Source: Nocardioides terrigena
GTDB taxonomy: Bacteria; Actinomycetota; Actinomycetes; Propionibacteriales; Nocardioidaceae
Assembly (NCBI RefSeq): GCF_003047265.1
Contig: NZ_PZYY01000001.1
Coordinates: 186,001-250,000 of the forward strand
Length of the DNA stretch: 64,000 nt
Direction: 5' to 3'
In this document: piece by piece, positions 1-8,588 of the stretch
Layout of the letters: each line of letters starts with the position of its first letter
Numbering within the stretch: the stretch's first letter is position 1
Translations under genes and position numbers: made by a program
The notes under the pieces: generated by a model
What the model was told of the DNA's origin: nothing
Databases searched by the model: none
What the model saw: the letters and a program-made list of their open reading frames with translations, nothing else

Positions 1-1
1 C

Positions 2-943
2 GCCCCGGCGCTGGCCGCGGGCAACACCGTCGTCCTCAAGCCCTCCGACACCACGCCCGCCACCTCGACGATGATGGCCGAGCTGGCCGCGGAGTTCCTG
101 CCGCCGGGCGTGCTCAACGTCGTGTGCGGCGACCGCGACACCGGCCGCACGCTGGTGCAGCACCCCACCCCGCAGATGGTCGCGATCACCGGCTCGGTGC
201 GCGCGGGCATGGAGGTCGCCGGCGCGGCCGCGACGCAGCTCAAGCGCGTCCACCTCGAGCTGGGCGGCAAGGCGCCGGTCATCGTCTTCGACGACGCCGA
301 CGTGGAGAAGGCCGCCCAGGGCATCGCCGAGGCCGGCTACTTCAACGCCGGCCAGGACTGCACCGCCGCCACCCGCGTGCTCGTCGGCCCCGGCATCCAC
401 GACGACTTCGTGGCCGCCCTCACCGAGCAGGCCAAGGCCACCCGCACGGGCATGCCCGACGACGAGGACATCCTGTACGGCGCCCTCAACAACGCCGACC
501 AGCTCGCCCGGGTCACCGGGATGGTCGACCGCCTCCCCGACCACGCCGAGCTCCGCGCCGGTGGGCGTCGCCAGGGCTCCACCGGCTACTTCTACGAGCC
601 GACGGTCCTGTCCGGCCTGAAGCAGGACGACGAGCAGGTGCAGGACGAGATCTTCGGTCCGGTCATCACCGTCCAGCGCTTCACCGACGAGGCCCAGGCG
701 CTCCAGTGGGCCAACGGCGTGAAGTACGGCCTGGCCTCGAGCGTCTGGACCCGCGACCACGGCACCGCGATGCGGATGTCGCGCGGCCTCGACTTCGGCG
801 TGGTGTGGATCAACACCCACATCCCCTACGTCTCCGAGATGCCGCACGGCGGCTTCAAGCAGTCGGGCTACGGCAAGGACCTGTCCATGTACGGCCTCGA
901 GGACTACACACGAATCAAGCACGTCATGTCCTACATCGGCTGA
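2..943 (+). CDS. Aldehyde dehydrogenase, C-terminal part (5' end outside window)
   Basis: This is an NAD(P)-dependent aldehyde dehydrogenase whose N-terminus lies before the window; 313 residues are visible in a frame open from base 2. The general-base Glu lies in HLELGGKAP (about fragment residue 86) and the catalytic Cys in NAGQDCTA (about 120). The conserved EIFGPV motif and a C-terminal GGFKQSGYGKD segment follow. The ELGGKAPVIVF and GYFNAGQDC wording resembles gamma-aminobutyraldehyde dehydrogenases of polyamine breakdown. The downstream aminotransferase and flavin oxidoreductase fit that role, but the substrate is inferred. It is probably the first visible gene of a catabolic operon running to about 6654. 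Confidence 0.9.
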   Translation, partial: APALAAGNTVVLKPSDTTPATSTMMAELAAEFLPPGVLNVVCGDRDTGRTLVQHPTPQMVAITGSVRAGMEVAGAAATQLKRVHLELGGKAPVIVFDDADVEKAAQGIAEAGYFNAGQDCTAATRVLVGPGIHDDFVAALTEQAKATRTGMPDDEDILYGALNNADQLARVTGMVDRLPDHAELRAGGRRQGSTGYFYEPTVLSGLKQDDEQVQDEIFGPVITVQRFTDEAQALQWANGVKYGLASSVWTRDHGTAMRMSRGLDFGVVWINTHIPYVSEMPHGGFKQSGYGKDLSMYGLEDYTRIKHVMSYIG

Positions 944-1081
944 CCGCCGCGATCTCGGCGCGCTGCCTGCGTTGTCGGCCCTCGACGGCCCGCTCCGCTC
1001 CACGGCCGCCTTCGGGCCTCCGCCTTGGCATCACACCCATCTCGCGACGCTCAGTCGAGTAGGAAAGAACGGAAACGACAC
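944..1081. other. 138-bp spacer, possibly an interspersed repeat
   Basis: The spacer sits between two genes of one apparent operon. It holds a run of pyrimidine-rich short words (TCGGCCCTCGACGGCC, CCTTCGGGCCTCCGCC, CATCTCGCGACGCTC) that does not look coding. I suspect a dispersed intergenic element, but only one copy is in the window. An AGGAAAG ribosome-binding site for the next gene lies near its end. Confidence 0.3.
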
Positions 1082-2320
1082 ATGAAGATCCTCCTTGCCG
1101 GCGCCGGTGGCGTCGGCGGCGCGTTCGCGGCCATCGCGGCCCGACGCGACTTCTACGAGCAGATCGTGATCGCCGACTACGACCAGGCGAAGGCGGAACG
1201 TGCGGCCGAGGCCGACGACCGCTTCCTCGGCGCGCACATCGACGCGTCCGACGCGGCGGCGGTCGAGCGACTGTGCCGCGAGCACGGCATCACCCACGTG
1301 ATGAACGCGGTCGACCCGGTCTTCAACATGCCGCTGTTCAACGGGGCCTTCGCGGCCGGCGCCGACTACGTCGACATGGCGATGTCGCTGTCGCAGCCGC
1401 ACCCCGAGGCGCCGTACGAGAAGACCGGCGTCAAGCTCGGTGACGAGCAGTTCGCCGTCGCCCACGAGTGGGCAGGCGCCGGCCGGCTGGCGCTGGTCGG
1501 GATGGGCGTCGAGCCCGGGCTGTCCGACGTCTTCGCGCGGTACGCCGCGGACCACCTCTTCAGCGAGATCGACGAGCTCGGCACCCGCGACGGTGCCAAC
1601 CTGGTCGTCACCGACGACGACGGCAACGAGGTCTTCGCACCGTCGTTCTCCATGTGGACGACGATCGAGGAGTGCCTCAACCCGCCGGTGATCTGGGAGG
1701 ACGGGGCCTGGCACACGACGGCGCCCTTCTCCGAGCCGGAGGTCTTCGACTTCCCCGAGGGCATCGGTCCGGTGGAGTGCGTCAACGTGGAGCACGAGGA
1801 GGTCCTCCTCATGCCGCGCTGGATCGAGTGCAAGCGGGCGACCTTCAAGTACGGCCTCGGCGACGAGTTCATCACCATCCTCAAGGTGCTCCACACGCTC
1901 GGCCTCGACCGCACCGAGAAGGTCACGGTGAAGGGCGTGGAGGTCAGCCCCCGCGACGTGGTCGCCGCCGTGCTGCCCGACCCCGCGACCGTCGGCCCCC
2001 GGATGTCGGGCAAGACGTGCGCCGGGCTGTGGGTGACCGGGAAGGGCAAGGACGGCGAGCCGCGCTCGACGTACCTCTACCACGTGGTCGACAACGAGTG
2101 GACGATGCGTGAGTACGGCCACCAGTGCGTGGTCTGGCAGACCGCGATCAATCCGGTGATCGCGCTGGAGCTGCTGGCCCACGGCCGGTGGTCCGGCGTC
2201 GGCGTGCTGGGCCCGGAGGCCTTCGACGCCGCGCCGTTCCTGCAGCTGCTGGAGGACTACGGCAGTCCCTGGGGGATGCGCGAGCAGGCGCTCCCCGAGC
2301 AGGCCCTCCGGACGAGCTGA
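1082..2320 (+). CDS. Saccharopine dehydrogenase-like NAD(P)-binding oxidoreductase
   Basis: The protein has 412 residues and begins MKILLAGAGGVGG, a Rossmann nucleotide-binding loop at the extreme N-terminus, followed by the alpha/beta and C-terminal domain pattern of saccharopine dehydrogenase-family proteins. The ATG at 1082 is chosen because the glycine-rich loop starts immediately after it and AGGAAAG lies upstream; an extension to 1025 would add non-conserved residues. Family members act on amino-acid-like imines or carboxyamines. In this operon it may handle a polyamine- or lysine-derived intermediate, but no substrate can be read from sequence. The mmsA-like gene follows after 17 bp, so co-transcription is likely. 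Confidence 0.8.
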   Translation: MKILLAGAGGVGGAFAAIAARRDFYEQIVIADYDQAKAERAAEADDRFLGAHIDASDAAAVERLCREHGITHVMNAVDPVFNMPLFNGAFAAGADYVDMAMSLSQPHPEAPYEKTGVKLGDEQFAVAHEWAGAGRLALVGMGVEPGLSDVFARYAADHLFSEIDELGTRDGANLVVTDDDGNEVFAPSFSMWTTIEECLNPPVIWEDGAWHTTAPFSEPEVFDFPEGIGPVECVNVEHEEVLLMPRWIECKRATFKYGLGDEFITILKVLHTLGLDRTEKVTVKGVEVSPRDVVAAVLPDPATVGPRMSGKTCAGLWVTGKGKDGEPRSTYLYHVVDNEWTMREYGHQCVVWQTAINPVIALELLAHGRWSGVGVLGPEAFDAAPFLQLLEDYGSPWGMREQALPEQALRTS

Positions 2321-2337
2321 CAAGAGAGAAGGACGAC

Positions 2338-3864
2338 ATGACCACGACGAAGAACATCGGCCACTGGGCCGGCGGCGAGGCCTTCGCCGGCACGAGCGAG
2401 CGGACCGCCGACGTCACCAACCCCGCGACCGGCGAGGTGACCGGCCGGCTCGCGCTGGCGTCCCGCGCCGACGCGGACGCCGTCATCGCGGCCGCCGCCG
2501 CGGCCGCACCCGCATGGGGACGTACGTCGCTCGCGGCGCGCACACAGGTGATGTTCGCGTTCCGCGAGCTGCTCAACTCCCGCAAGGGCGAGCTCGCCGC
2601 GCTCATCACCGCCGAGCACGGCAAGGTGCTGTCCGACGCGATGGGCGAGATCGCCCGCGGCCAGGAGGTCGTGGAGTTCGCGTGCGGGATCTCCCACCTG
2701 CTGAAGGGCGGCCACTCCGAGGGCGTCTCGACGGGGGTGGACGTGCACTCCAAGCGTGACCCGCTCGGCGTCGTCGGGATCATCTCGCCGTTCAACTTCC
2801 CGGCCATGGTGCCGATGTGGTTCTTCCCGGTCGCCATCGCGGCGGGCAACACCGTCGTGCTCAAGCCCAGCGAGAAGGACCCCTCGGCCGCGGTCTGGCT
2901 CGCCGAGCTGTGGAAGGAGGCCGGTCTCCCCGACGGCGTCTTCAACGTCCTCCAGGGTGACAAGGAGGCCGTCGACGCCCTGCTGGAGAGCCCGGAGGTC
3001 CAGTCGATCAGCTTCGTCGGCTCGACCCCGATCGCCGAGTACGTCTACGAGACAGCGTCGCGGCACGGCAAGCGCGTGCAGGCCCTGGGCGGGGCGAAGA
3101 ACCACATGGTCGTGCTGCCCGACGCAGACCTCGACCTCGCCGCCGACTCGGCCGTCAACGCCGGCTACGGCAGCGCCGGTGAGCGCTGCATGGCGATCAG
3201 CGTGCTCGTCGCGGTCGGCTCGGTCGCCGACGAGCTCGTCGCCCGGATCGCGGACCGCACCCGCACCCTGGTCATCGGCGACGGCGGCGCGCGCGACGAG
3301 GACGGCGGCGAGGTGGACATGGGTCCGCTCGTCACCAAGGCCCACCGCGACAAGGTCGCGTCGTTCATCGACTCCGGCGAGCACCAGGGCGCCAAGGTCG
3401 TCGTCGACGGCCGCGACGTGCAGGCACGCGGTGCCGCCGACGGCTTCTGGCTCGGCCCGACGCTCTTCGACCACGTCACCCCCGACATGGACGTCTACAC
3501 CGAGGAGATCTTCGGCCCGGTGCTGTCGGTCGTCCGCGTGGAGACCTACGAGGAGGCGGTCGCCCTCGTCAACGCCAACCAGTACGGCAACGGCACGGCG
3601 GTCTTCACCAACGACGGGGGAGCGGCCCGCCGCTTCGAGGCCGACGTCCACGTCGGGATGATCGGCGTCAACGTGCCGGTCCCGGTGCCGGTCGCCTACT
3701 ACTCCTTCGGCGGCTGGAAGCGCTCGCTCTTCGGCGACACCCACGCCCACGGTGCCGAGGGCGTGCACTTCTTCACCCGAGGCAAGGTCGTCACCACCCG
3801 GTGGGTCGACCCGGCCAACCGGCCGCAGGGCGGCCTGGAGCTGGGGTTCCCCCGCAATGTCTGA
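2338..3864 (+). CDS. mmsA: CoA-acylating methylmalonate-semialdehyde dehydrogenase
   Basis: This family oxidises methylmalonate or malonate semialdehyde to propionyl- or acetyl-CoA with NAD+. The 508-residue protein has the family's usual length. It shows IISPFNFPAMVP, the GGAKNH motif where most aldehyde dehydrogenases carry a Glu (the Asn variant is typical of CoA-acylating MmsA), and the catalytic Cys at about residue 284 in GERCMA. The ATG at 2338 follows a GAGAGAAGGA ribosome-binding site. In this operon it would take a semialdehyde made by the adjacent transaminase into central metabolism, for example from beta-alanine or a polyamine fragment. Its stop codon is overlapped by the next gene. 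Confidence 0.93.
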   Translation: MTTTKNIGHWAGGEAFAGTSERTADVTNPATGEVTGRLALASRADADAVIAAAAAAAPAWGRTSLAARTQVMFAFRELLNSRKGELAALITAEHGKVLSDAMGEIARGQEVVEFACGISHLLKGGHSEGVSTGVDVHSKRDPLGVVGIISPFNFPAMVPMWFFPVAIAAGNTVVLKPSEKDPSAAVWLAELWKEAGLPDGVFNVLQGDKEAVDALLESPEVQSISFVGSTPIAEYVYETASRHGKRVQALGGAKNHMVVLPDADLDLAADSAVNAGYGSAGERCMAISVLVAVGSVADELVARIADRTRTLVIGDGGARDEDGGEVDMGPLVTKAHRDKVASFIDSGEHQGAKVVVDGRDVQARGAADGFWLGPTLFDHVTPDMDVYTEEIFGPVLSVVRVETYEEAVALVNANQYGNGTAVFTNDGGAARRFEADVHVGMIGVNVPVPVPVAYYSFGGWKRSLFGDTHAHGAEGVHFFTRGKVVTTRWVDPANRPQGGLELGFPRNV

Positions 3865-5248
3865 CACCGCGACCACCGACACCGCCATGACCGAGCTGCT
3901 CACGACCTCGCCGGACTTCGTCGACCTCGGCGCCGAGCGCACCCACGAGCTGGACCGACGCCATGTCTTCCACTCGTGGTCGGCCCAGGCGTCCCTCGAC
4001 CCGATGGTCATCACCCGGGCCGAGGGGTCGCACATCTGGGACGGCGCGGGCAACCGGCTGCTCGACTTCACCTCGCAGCTGGTCTTCACCAACCTCGGCC
4101 ACCAGCACCCGCGGATCGTGGCGGCCATCCAGGAGCAGGCCGCGCACCTGTGCACCGTGGCTCCGCAGCACGCCAACGCCGCCCGGTCCGAGGCCGCACG
4201 CCTGATCTCCACCCACACGCCGGGCGACCTCGACCGGGTCTTCTTCACCAACGGCGGCGCCGACGCCAACGAGCACGCCGTCCGGATGGCCAGGCTGCAC
4301 ACGGGCCGGCCCAAGGTGCTGTCGACGTACCGGTCGTACCACGGGGGCACCCAGCTCGCGATCAACATGACCGGCGACCCGCGGCGGTGGGCCAACGACC
4401 AGGGCTCGACCGGGACGGTCCACTTCTTCGGGCCGTTCCTCTACCGCAGCCCCTTCCACGCCACCACGAGCGAGGAGGAGTGCGAGCGGGCGCTGGAGCA
4501 CCTCGCCCAGGTCATCGCCCTCGAGGGTCCCTCGACGATCGCGGCGGTCGTGCTCGAGTCCATCCCCGGCACCGCCGGGATCATGGTCCCGCCCGCCGGC
4601 TACCTCTCCGGGGTGCGCGAGCTGTGCGACCGGCACGGCATCATGCTGGTCGCCGACGAGGTGATGTCGGGCTTCGGTCGCGCGGGCCGGTGGTTCGCCT
4701 GCGAGCTCGACGGGGTCGTGCCCGACCTGCTGACCTTCGCCAAGGGCGTCAACTCCGGCTACGTGCCGCTCGGGGGCGTCGCGATGAGCGAGGCCGTCGC
4801 CGCGACCTTCGCCGACCGCGCCTACCCCGGCGGCCTCACCTACTCGGGCCACCCGCTGGCCTGCGCCGCCGCGGTCGCCACGATCCGCACGATGGAGGAC
4901 GACCGCGTCGTCGAGCACGCGGCGGCCCTGGGCGAGGAGGTCTTCCGTCCCGGCCTCGAGGCACTGCTCGAGGACCACGCCTGGGTCGGCGAGGTCCGCG
5001 GCACCGGGGCCTTCTGGGCGATCGAGCTGGTCAGCGACCGCGAGACCCGCGAGCCCCTCGCGCCGTACGGCGGGAGCAGCCCGCAGATGGCCGCGGTCAT
5101 CGCCGGGTGCAAGCGCCGCGGGATGCTGCCGTTCGCCAACTTCAACCGCATCCACCTGGTGCCGCCGTTGACCACCTCCGCCGACGAGGTGCGCGAGGCC
5201 ATCGCCGTCCTCGGCGAGTCGCTCGCCGAAGCGGCAGCCGCCTCGTGA
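3857..5248 (+). CDS. Class III aminotransferase (PLP-dependent)
   Basis: The protein has 463 residues and is a fold-type I, class III aminotransferase. VADEVMSGFGRAGRWF carries the cofactor-pyridine Asp, and the Schiff-base Lys is at about residue 296 in LLTFAKGVNSGYVPLGG. The GGADANEHAVRMAR region matches omega-amino acid:pyruvate and polyamine transaminases. The ATG at 3857 overlaps the mmsA stop by 8 bp; an internal ATG at 3887 is an alternative. It probably deaminates a diamine or omega-amino acid to a semialdehyde passed to the neighbouring aldehyde dehydrogenases. The exact amine is not determinable from sequence. Confidence 0.88.
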   Translation: MSDTATTDTAMTELLTTSPDFVDLGAERTHELDRRHVFHSWSAQASLDPMVITRAEGSHIWDGAGNRLLDFTSQLVFTNLGHQHPRIVAAIQEQAAHLCTVAPQHANAARSEAARLISTHTPGDLDRVFFTNGGADANEHAVRMARLHTGRPKVLSTYRSYHGGTQLAINMTGDPRRWANDQGSTGTVHFFGPFLYRSPFHATTSEEECERALEHLAQVIALEGPSTIAAVVLESIPGTAGIMVPPAGYLSGVRELCDRHGIMLVADEVMSGFGRAGRWFACELDGVVPDLLTFAKGVNSGYVPLGGVAMSEAVAATFADRAYPGGLTYSGHPLACAAAVATIRTMEDDRVVEHAAALGEEVFRPGLEALLEDHAWVGEVRGTGAFWAIELVSDRETREPLAPYGGSSPQMAAVIAGCKRRGMLPFANFNRIHLVPPLTTSADEVREAIAVLGESLAEAAAAS

Positions 5249-6654
5249 TCCGCACCTCCCGACGGTCCAGCTCCCACGAGCGGTACGACGCGTGGCCGGC
5301 CGGCTCGTTCGACGACTCCGTGCTTGCGCCGCTGTGGCTGGACACCCCCGACCGTCCCGCCCCGCGGCCGGCCGCCTCGGGGGTGGTGCACGCCGACCTG
5401 CTGGTCGTGGGCGGCGGTTTCACCGGGCTGTGGACGGCGTTGCGCGCGGTCGAGCGGGACCCGGGACTGTCGGTGGTGCTGGTCGAGGGCGACCGGATCG
5501 CCGAGCACGCGACCGGTCGCAACGGTGGCTTCTGCGAGGCCAGCCTGACCCACGGCGAGTCCAACGGGCGCACCCGCTGGCCCGACGAGTACGACCGGCT
5601 GCACGAGCTCGGCCTGCGCAACCTCGACGCCATCGAGGAGACGGTCGAGCGCTACGAGATCGACTGCGGCTTCGCCCGCGGCGGCACCCTCGCGGTGGCC
5701 ACCCGGGCCCACGAGGTGGGACACCTCGACCCGGAGGAGCCCGGCTTCCTCGACGCCGCGGCCGTGCGCGCCCTCGTCGACTCCCCGACGTACCTCGCCG
5801 GACGCCTCGAGCCGGACGGCACGGCCGTCGTCGACCCCGCGCGCCTGGCGTGGGGACTGGCGGACGCCGCGGAGGAGCTCGGCGTGCGGCTGCACGAGCA
5901 CAGCCGCGTGGTCTCGGCCCGGCGCCGCGGCGCCGGGGTCGAGGTGCGGACCGACCGGGCGGTCATCCGGGCCACCCGGGTCGTCCTGGCCACCAACGTC
6001 TTCCGCAACCTGCTCCGGCGCCCGCGCTGGTCGGTGGTCCCGGTCTACGACTACGTGCTGGCGACCGAGCCGCTGACCGAGGAGCAGCTCGCCGCGCTCC
6101 GGTGGGACCCCAGCATCGGCATCTCCGACTCCGGCAACCAGTTCCACTACTACCGCGTGACGCCGGACCGGCGGATCCTGTGGGGCGGCTACGACGCGAT
6201 CTACCACTACGGGCGCTCGATCTCCGACGAGCACGCGGACCGCCGGGAGACCTTCGAGGTCCTCGCCCGCAACTTCGCGCAGACCTTCCCCCAGCTGCGG
6301 GGGATCCGCTTCACGCACCGCTGGTCCGGGGTCATCGACACCTCCACCCGCTTCTGCGCCCTCTTCGGGACCGCCCACCGCGGCCGGACGGCGTACGCGA
6401 CTGGCTTCACCGGCCTCGGTGTCGGGGCCTCCCGCTTCGCCGCCGACGTGATGCTCGACCTGCTCGACGGGGAGTCGACCGAGCGCACCCGCCTCGAGAT
6501 GGTCCGCCGGCGGCCGTTGCCCTTCCCGCCCGAGCCGTTCGCCTGGCTGGGCATCCAGGCCACCCGCTGGTCTCTGTCCCGCGAGGACGCCACGGGTCGG
6601 CGCAACGCGTGGCTGCGGCTGCTGGACCGCCTCGGGCTGGGCTTCGACTCCTGA
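5245..6654 (+). CDS. FAD-dependent amine oxidase-type oxidoreductase (DAO family)
   Basis: The protein has 469 residues and a DAO-type FAD-binding fold: LLVVGGGFTGLWTALRA (about 52-68), then ATGRNGGF, typical of glycine oxidase/PuuB-like flavoproteins. The C-terminal TGFTGLGVGASRFAADV closes the FAD site. The GTG at 5245 overlaps the upstream TGA as GTGA, so translational coupling is likely. Family members oxidise secondary or gamma-glutamylated amines; in this operon it could open a polyamine pathway, upstream of the aldehyde dehydrogenase. It is the last gene of the operon, since a new promoter-like hexamer follows at 6729. Confidence 0.85.
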   Translation: MIRTSRRSSSHERYDAWPAGSFDDSVLAPLWLDTPDRPAPRPAASGVVHADLLVVGGGFTGLWTALRAVERDPGLSVVLVEGDRIAEHATGRNGGFCEASLTHGESNGRTRWPDEYDRLHELGLRNLDAIEETVERYEIDCGFARGGTLAVATRAHEVGHLDPEEPGFLDAAAVRALVDSPTYLAGRLEPDGTAVVDPARLAWGLADAAEELGVRLHEHSRVVSARRRGAGVEVRTDRAVIRATRVVLATNVFRNLLRRPRWSVVPVYDYVLATEPLTEEQLAALRWDPSIGISDSGNQFHYYRVTPDRRILWGGYDAIYHYGRSISDEHADRRETFEVLARNFAQTFPQLRGIRFTHRWSGVIDTSTRFCALFGTAHRGRTAYATGFTGLGVGASRFAADVMLDLLDGESTERTRLEMVRRRPLPFPPEPFAWLGIQATRWSLSREDATGRRNAWLRLLDRLGLGFDS

Positions 6655-6728
6655 CCGCACCCGGGGTCGCCCGTGTCGTCCTGTACGACGCTCCGGGTGC
6701 CATTTAGGTGGCACTCAGGGTCGTTCCG

Positions 6729-6734
6729 TACCGT
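6729..6734 (+). promoter_or_regulatory. -10 hexamer TACCGT, leaderless start of the SurA-like gene
   Basis: TACCGT ends 8 nt before the ATG at 6743, and no Shine-Dalgarno sequence lies between. Transcription would start at or within 1-2 nt of the start codon. Confidence 0.5.
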
Positions 6735-6742
6735 CGGGACGG

Positions 6743-7507
6743 ATGACTCACGTGAAGCGCACCCGCACCGTCCTCGGCCTCACCATGGCCGCCGCCATGA
6801 TCGCCCTGACCGCCTGCGGCGGTGGCGACGACAGCTCCTCAGGCGGAGGAGACGCCTCCGAGGCGACCTCGCAGGAGGCCTCGGCTCCCGAGCTCGAGGG
6901 GATCCCCGACGTCGTGGCCGAGGTCAACGGCGAGGAGGTGACCAAGGACGAGTTCGCGCCGATCTACCAGGCGCAGCTCGAGCAGGCGACGACCCAGGCC
7001 GAGCAGATGGGCGGCGAGGCGCCCGACGAGGCCGCCCTGCAGAAGCAGACGGCCGACAGCCTCGTGGACACCGAGCTGCTGGCGCAGGAGGCCGAGTCGC
7101 GGGGCCTCGAGGTCTCCGACGAGGACGTCGACGCCGAGCTGACGGCACTCGCCGAGCAGAACCAGCTCGGCTCGGCCGACGAGCTCCTGGCCGCGCTGGA
7201 GCAGCAGGGCACCACCGAGGAGCAGGCCCGCGCCCAGCTCGAGACCCAGGTCATGGTCGAGCAGCTCGTCGACGACGAGGCCGGACCGGCCGAGGTCACC
7301 GACAAGGAGCTGCGCACCCTCTACCGCCAGGCGGTGCAGCAGCAGGAGCAGATGGCCCAGCAGGGCGGCCAGCAGCAGGAGATCCCGCCGTTCGCCGACG
7401 TCAAGTCGCAGCTCGTGGAGCAGGCCGAGTCCCAGCGGGTGGGCACGGTCGCAGGAAAGCTCGTCGAGCAGCTCCGCAAGGACGCGGACATCACGATCAA
7501 CCTCTGA
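6743..7507 (+). CDS. SurA N-terminal-like lipoprotein (putative chaperone/foldase)
   Basis: The protein has 254 residues. A basic N-terminus and hydrophobic stretch lead to the lipobox LTAC, followed by a Gly/Asp/Ser-rich linker, so it is probably a lipoprotein on the outer face of the membrane. The rest is charged and helical and begins VVAEVNGEEVTKDEF, typical of SurA/trigger-factor-like N-terminal domains. There is no parvulin (PpiC) domain, so isomerase activity is unlikely; periplasmic-type chaperone function is inferred. Gln-rich segments lie near residues 205-215. The gene stands alone with its own promoter-like hexamer, and a 20-bp palindrome follows the stop. Confidence 0.75.
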   Translation: MTHVKRTRTVLGLTMAAAMIALTACGGGDDSSSGGGDASEATSQEASAPELEGIPDVVAEVNGEEVTKDEFAPIYQAQLEQATTQAEQMGGEAPDEAALQKQTADSLVDTELLAQEAESRGLEVSDEDVDAELTALAEQNQLGSADELLAALEQQGTTEEQARAQLETQVMVEQLVDDEAGPAEVTDKELRTLYRQAVQQQEQMAQQGGQQQEIPPFADVKSQLVEQAESQRVGTVAGKLVEQLRKDADITINL

Positions 7508-7906
7508 CCCACCGGGCCGGCCCGGTGGTCCTCGACGCGTCTGGCGGAACCCCGGGGGATGGGTGCATCGCCAGACGCGTCTTGATCCACGATAGGGCCC
7601 GCCCCGGGTGGCAGACAGTCCCACGATGGGGTAATCGCACGAGCCTGCAGGCCCGAGATCGGCCCGGAAGACCCGCGCCGGCGCCACGTCGACGGGGGGT
7701 CGACGGTTCGCCGGCGCGGCAGGCCCGGCGTCGCCTGGTCATGGGGGGGTGGCGGACCGGACCCGGCCCTCAACGGGCGTCGCGATGCTAGGCCAGCGCG
7801 GCTGCCTGCGGGGGGACTTCAGGCGTGTTGGCGCAAACCCGACCGGGTAGGCACACCCACCCGTGCGGCATGCTGGCCGCGCCGACCCGACGACGAGAGG
7901 TGCTCC
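7508..7906. other. 399-bp gene-free stretch with three hairpins
   Basis: No convincing coding frame is present. Besides the palindrome at 7509-7528, there is a perfect 13-bp inverted repeat (GACGCGTCTGGCG at 7534-7546, complement at 7569-7581, 22-nt loop). There is also a 47-nt hairpin at 7673-7719 with 21-nt arms, a 3-nt internal mismatch and a GGGGG loop flanked by GTCGAC. The first two may be terminators. The third lies 190 nt before the DedA gene and could be a structured leader. No known riboswitch consensus was recognised. Confidence 0.5.
7509..7528. terminator. 20-bp perfect palindrome just after the SurA-like gene
   Basis: Bases 7509-7528 read the same on both strands (CCACCGGGCC then its complement), starting 2 bp after the stop codon. 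As RNA it gives a strong GC hairpin with no U tract, a common shape for actinobacterial terminators. Confidence 0.5.
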
Positions 7907-8530
7907 ATGGGTTCCGTGCTCGACTGGGTCGTCGAGGTGATGCGCACCTTGGGCGCGCCCGGCGTCGGCCTCGCCACTGCGCTGGAGACAGTCTTTCCCC
8001 CGGTCCCGAGCGAGGTCGTCCTCCCGCTCGCCGGCTACACGGCCAGCCAGGGCCACTACGGCCTCCTCGCCGCCATCACCTGGGCGACGGTCGGCTCGCT
8101 GGTGGGAGCCTTCGTCCTCTACTGGCTCGGTGCGCTCTGGGGCGCCGAGCGGCTCGAGGCGATGGCCGAGCGCATCCCGCTCCTGCACGCCCGCGACGTG
8201 GAGCGGGCCATCTCGTGGTTCGGCCGCAACGGGCGGTCGGCCATCTTCCTGGGCCGCCTGGTGCCGGGTGTGCGCAGCTTCATCTCCATCCCGGCCGGCA
8301 TCGACCGGATGCCGGTGCTCCGGTTCGCGCTCTACACGACGGCCGGCAGCCTGCTGTGGAACAGCGCCCTCATCGTCGCCGGCTACGAGCTGGGCGCCCA
8401 GTGGCACCGCGTCGAGGCGTACGTCGGCGAGGCGTCGGTGGTCATCTACGCGGTCCTCGGCGTGGCCGTGCTCTGGTTCGTCGTACGACGCCTGGTGCGG
8501 CGCTCGCAGCAGACGGCCGTCGAGCGGTAG
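7907..8530 (+). CDS. DedA family membrane protein
   Basis: The protein has 207 residues with the DedA/VTT signature: FPPVPSEVVLPLAGY near residue 27, then GRLVPGVRSFISIPAG near 115, and about five hydrophobic segments. DedA proteins are inner-membrane proteins linked to lipid flipping or undecaprenyl-phosphate recycling and membrane homeostasis. The ATG at 7907 follows GAGAGGTG at suitable spacing, so this gene is led, unlike its neighbours. It appears monocistronic, between the hairpin-rich gap and a small membrane protein. Confidence 0.9.
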   Translation: MGSVLDWVVEVMRTLGAPGVGLATALETVFPPVPSEVVLPLAGYTASQGHYGLLAAITWATVGSLVGAFVLYWLGALWGAERLEAMAERIPLLHARDVERAISWFGRNGRSAIFLGRLVPGVRSFISIPAGIDRMPVLRFALYTTAGSLLWNSALIVAGYELGAQWHRVEAYVGEASVVIYAVLGVAVLWFVVRRLVRRSQQTAVER

Positions 8531-8576
8531 CCCGCGTCGTACCCCTGCGGGTCTGACCGGTTCACCGGGCACGACC

Positions 8577-8582
8577 TACGTT
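8577..8582 (+). promoter_or_regulatory. -10 hexamer TACGTT, leaderless start
   Basis: TACGTT lies 6 nt before the ATG at 8589, with no ribosome-binding site. Confidence 0.5.
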
Positions 8583-8588
8583 CGAGGC

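Noticed and set aside
1031..2323. Long open frame antisense to the saccharopine dehydrogenase-like gene
   Set aside because: High third-position GC keeps antisense frames open; the translation is Arg/Gly/Val-rich with no motifs. The same applies to the antisense frames at 2257-4395, 23634-25772 and 43815-45977.
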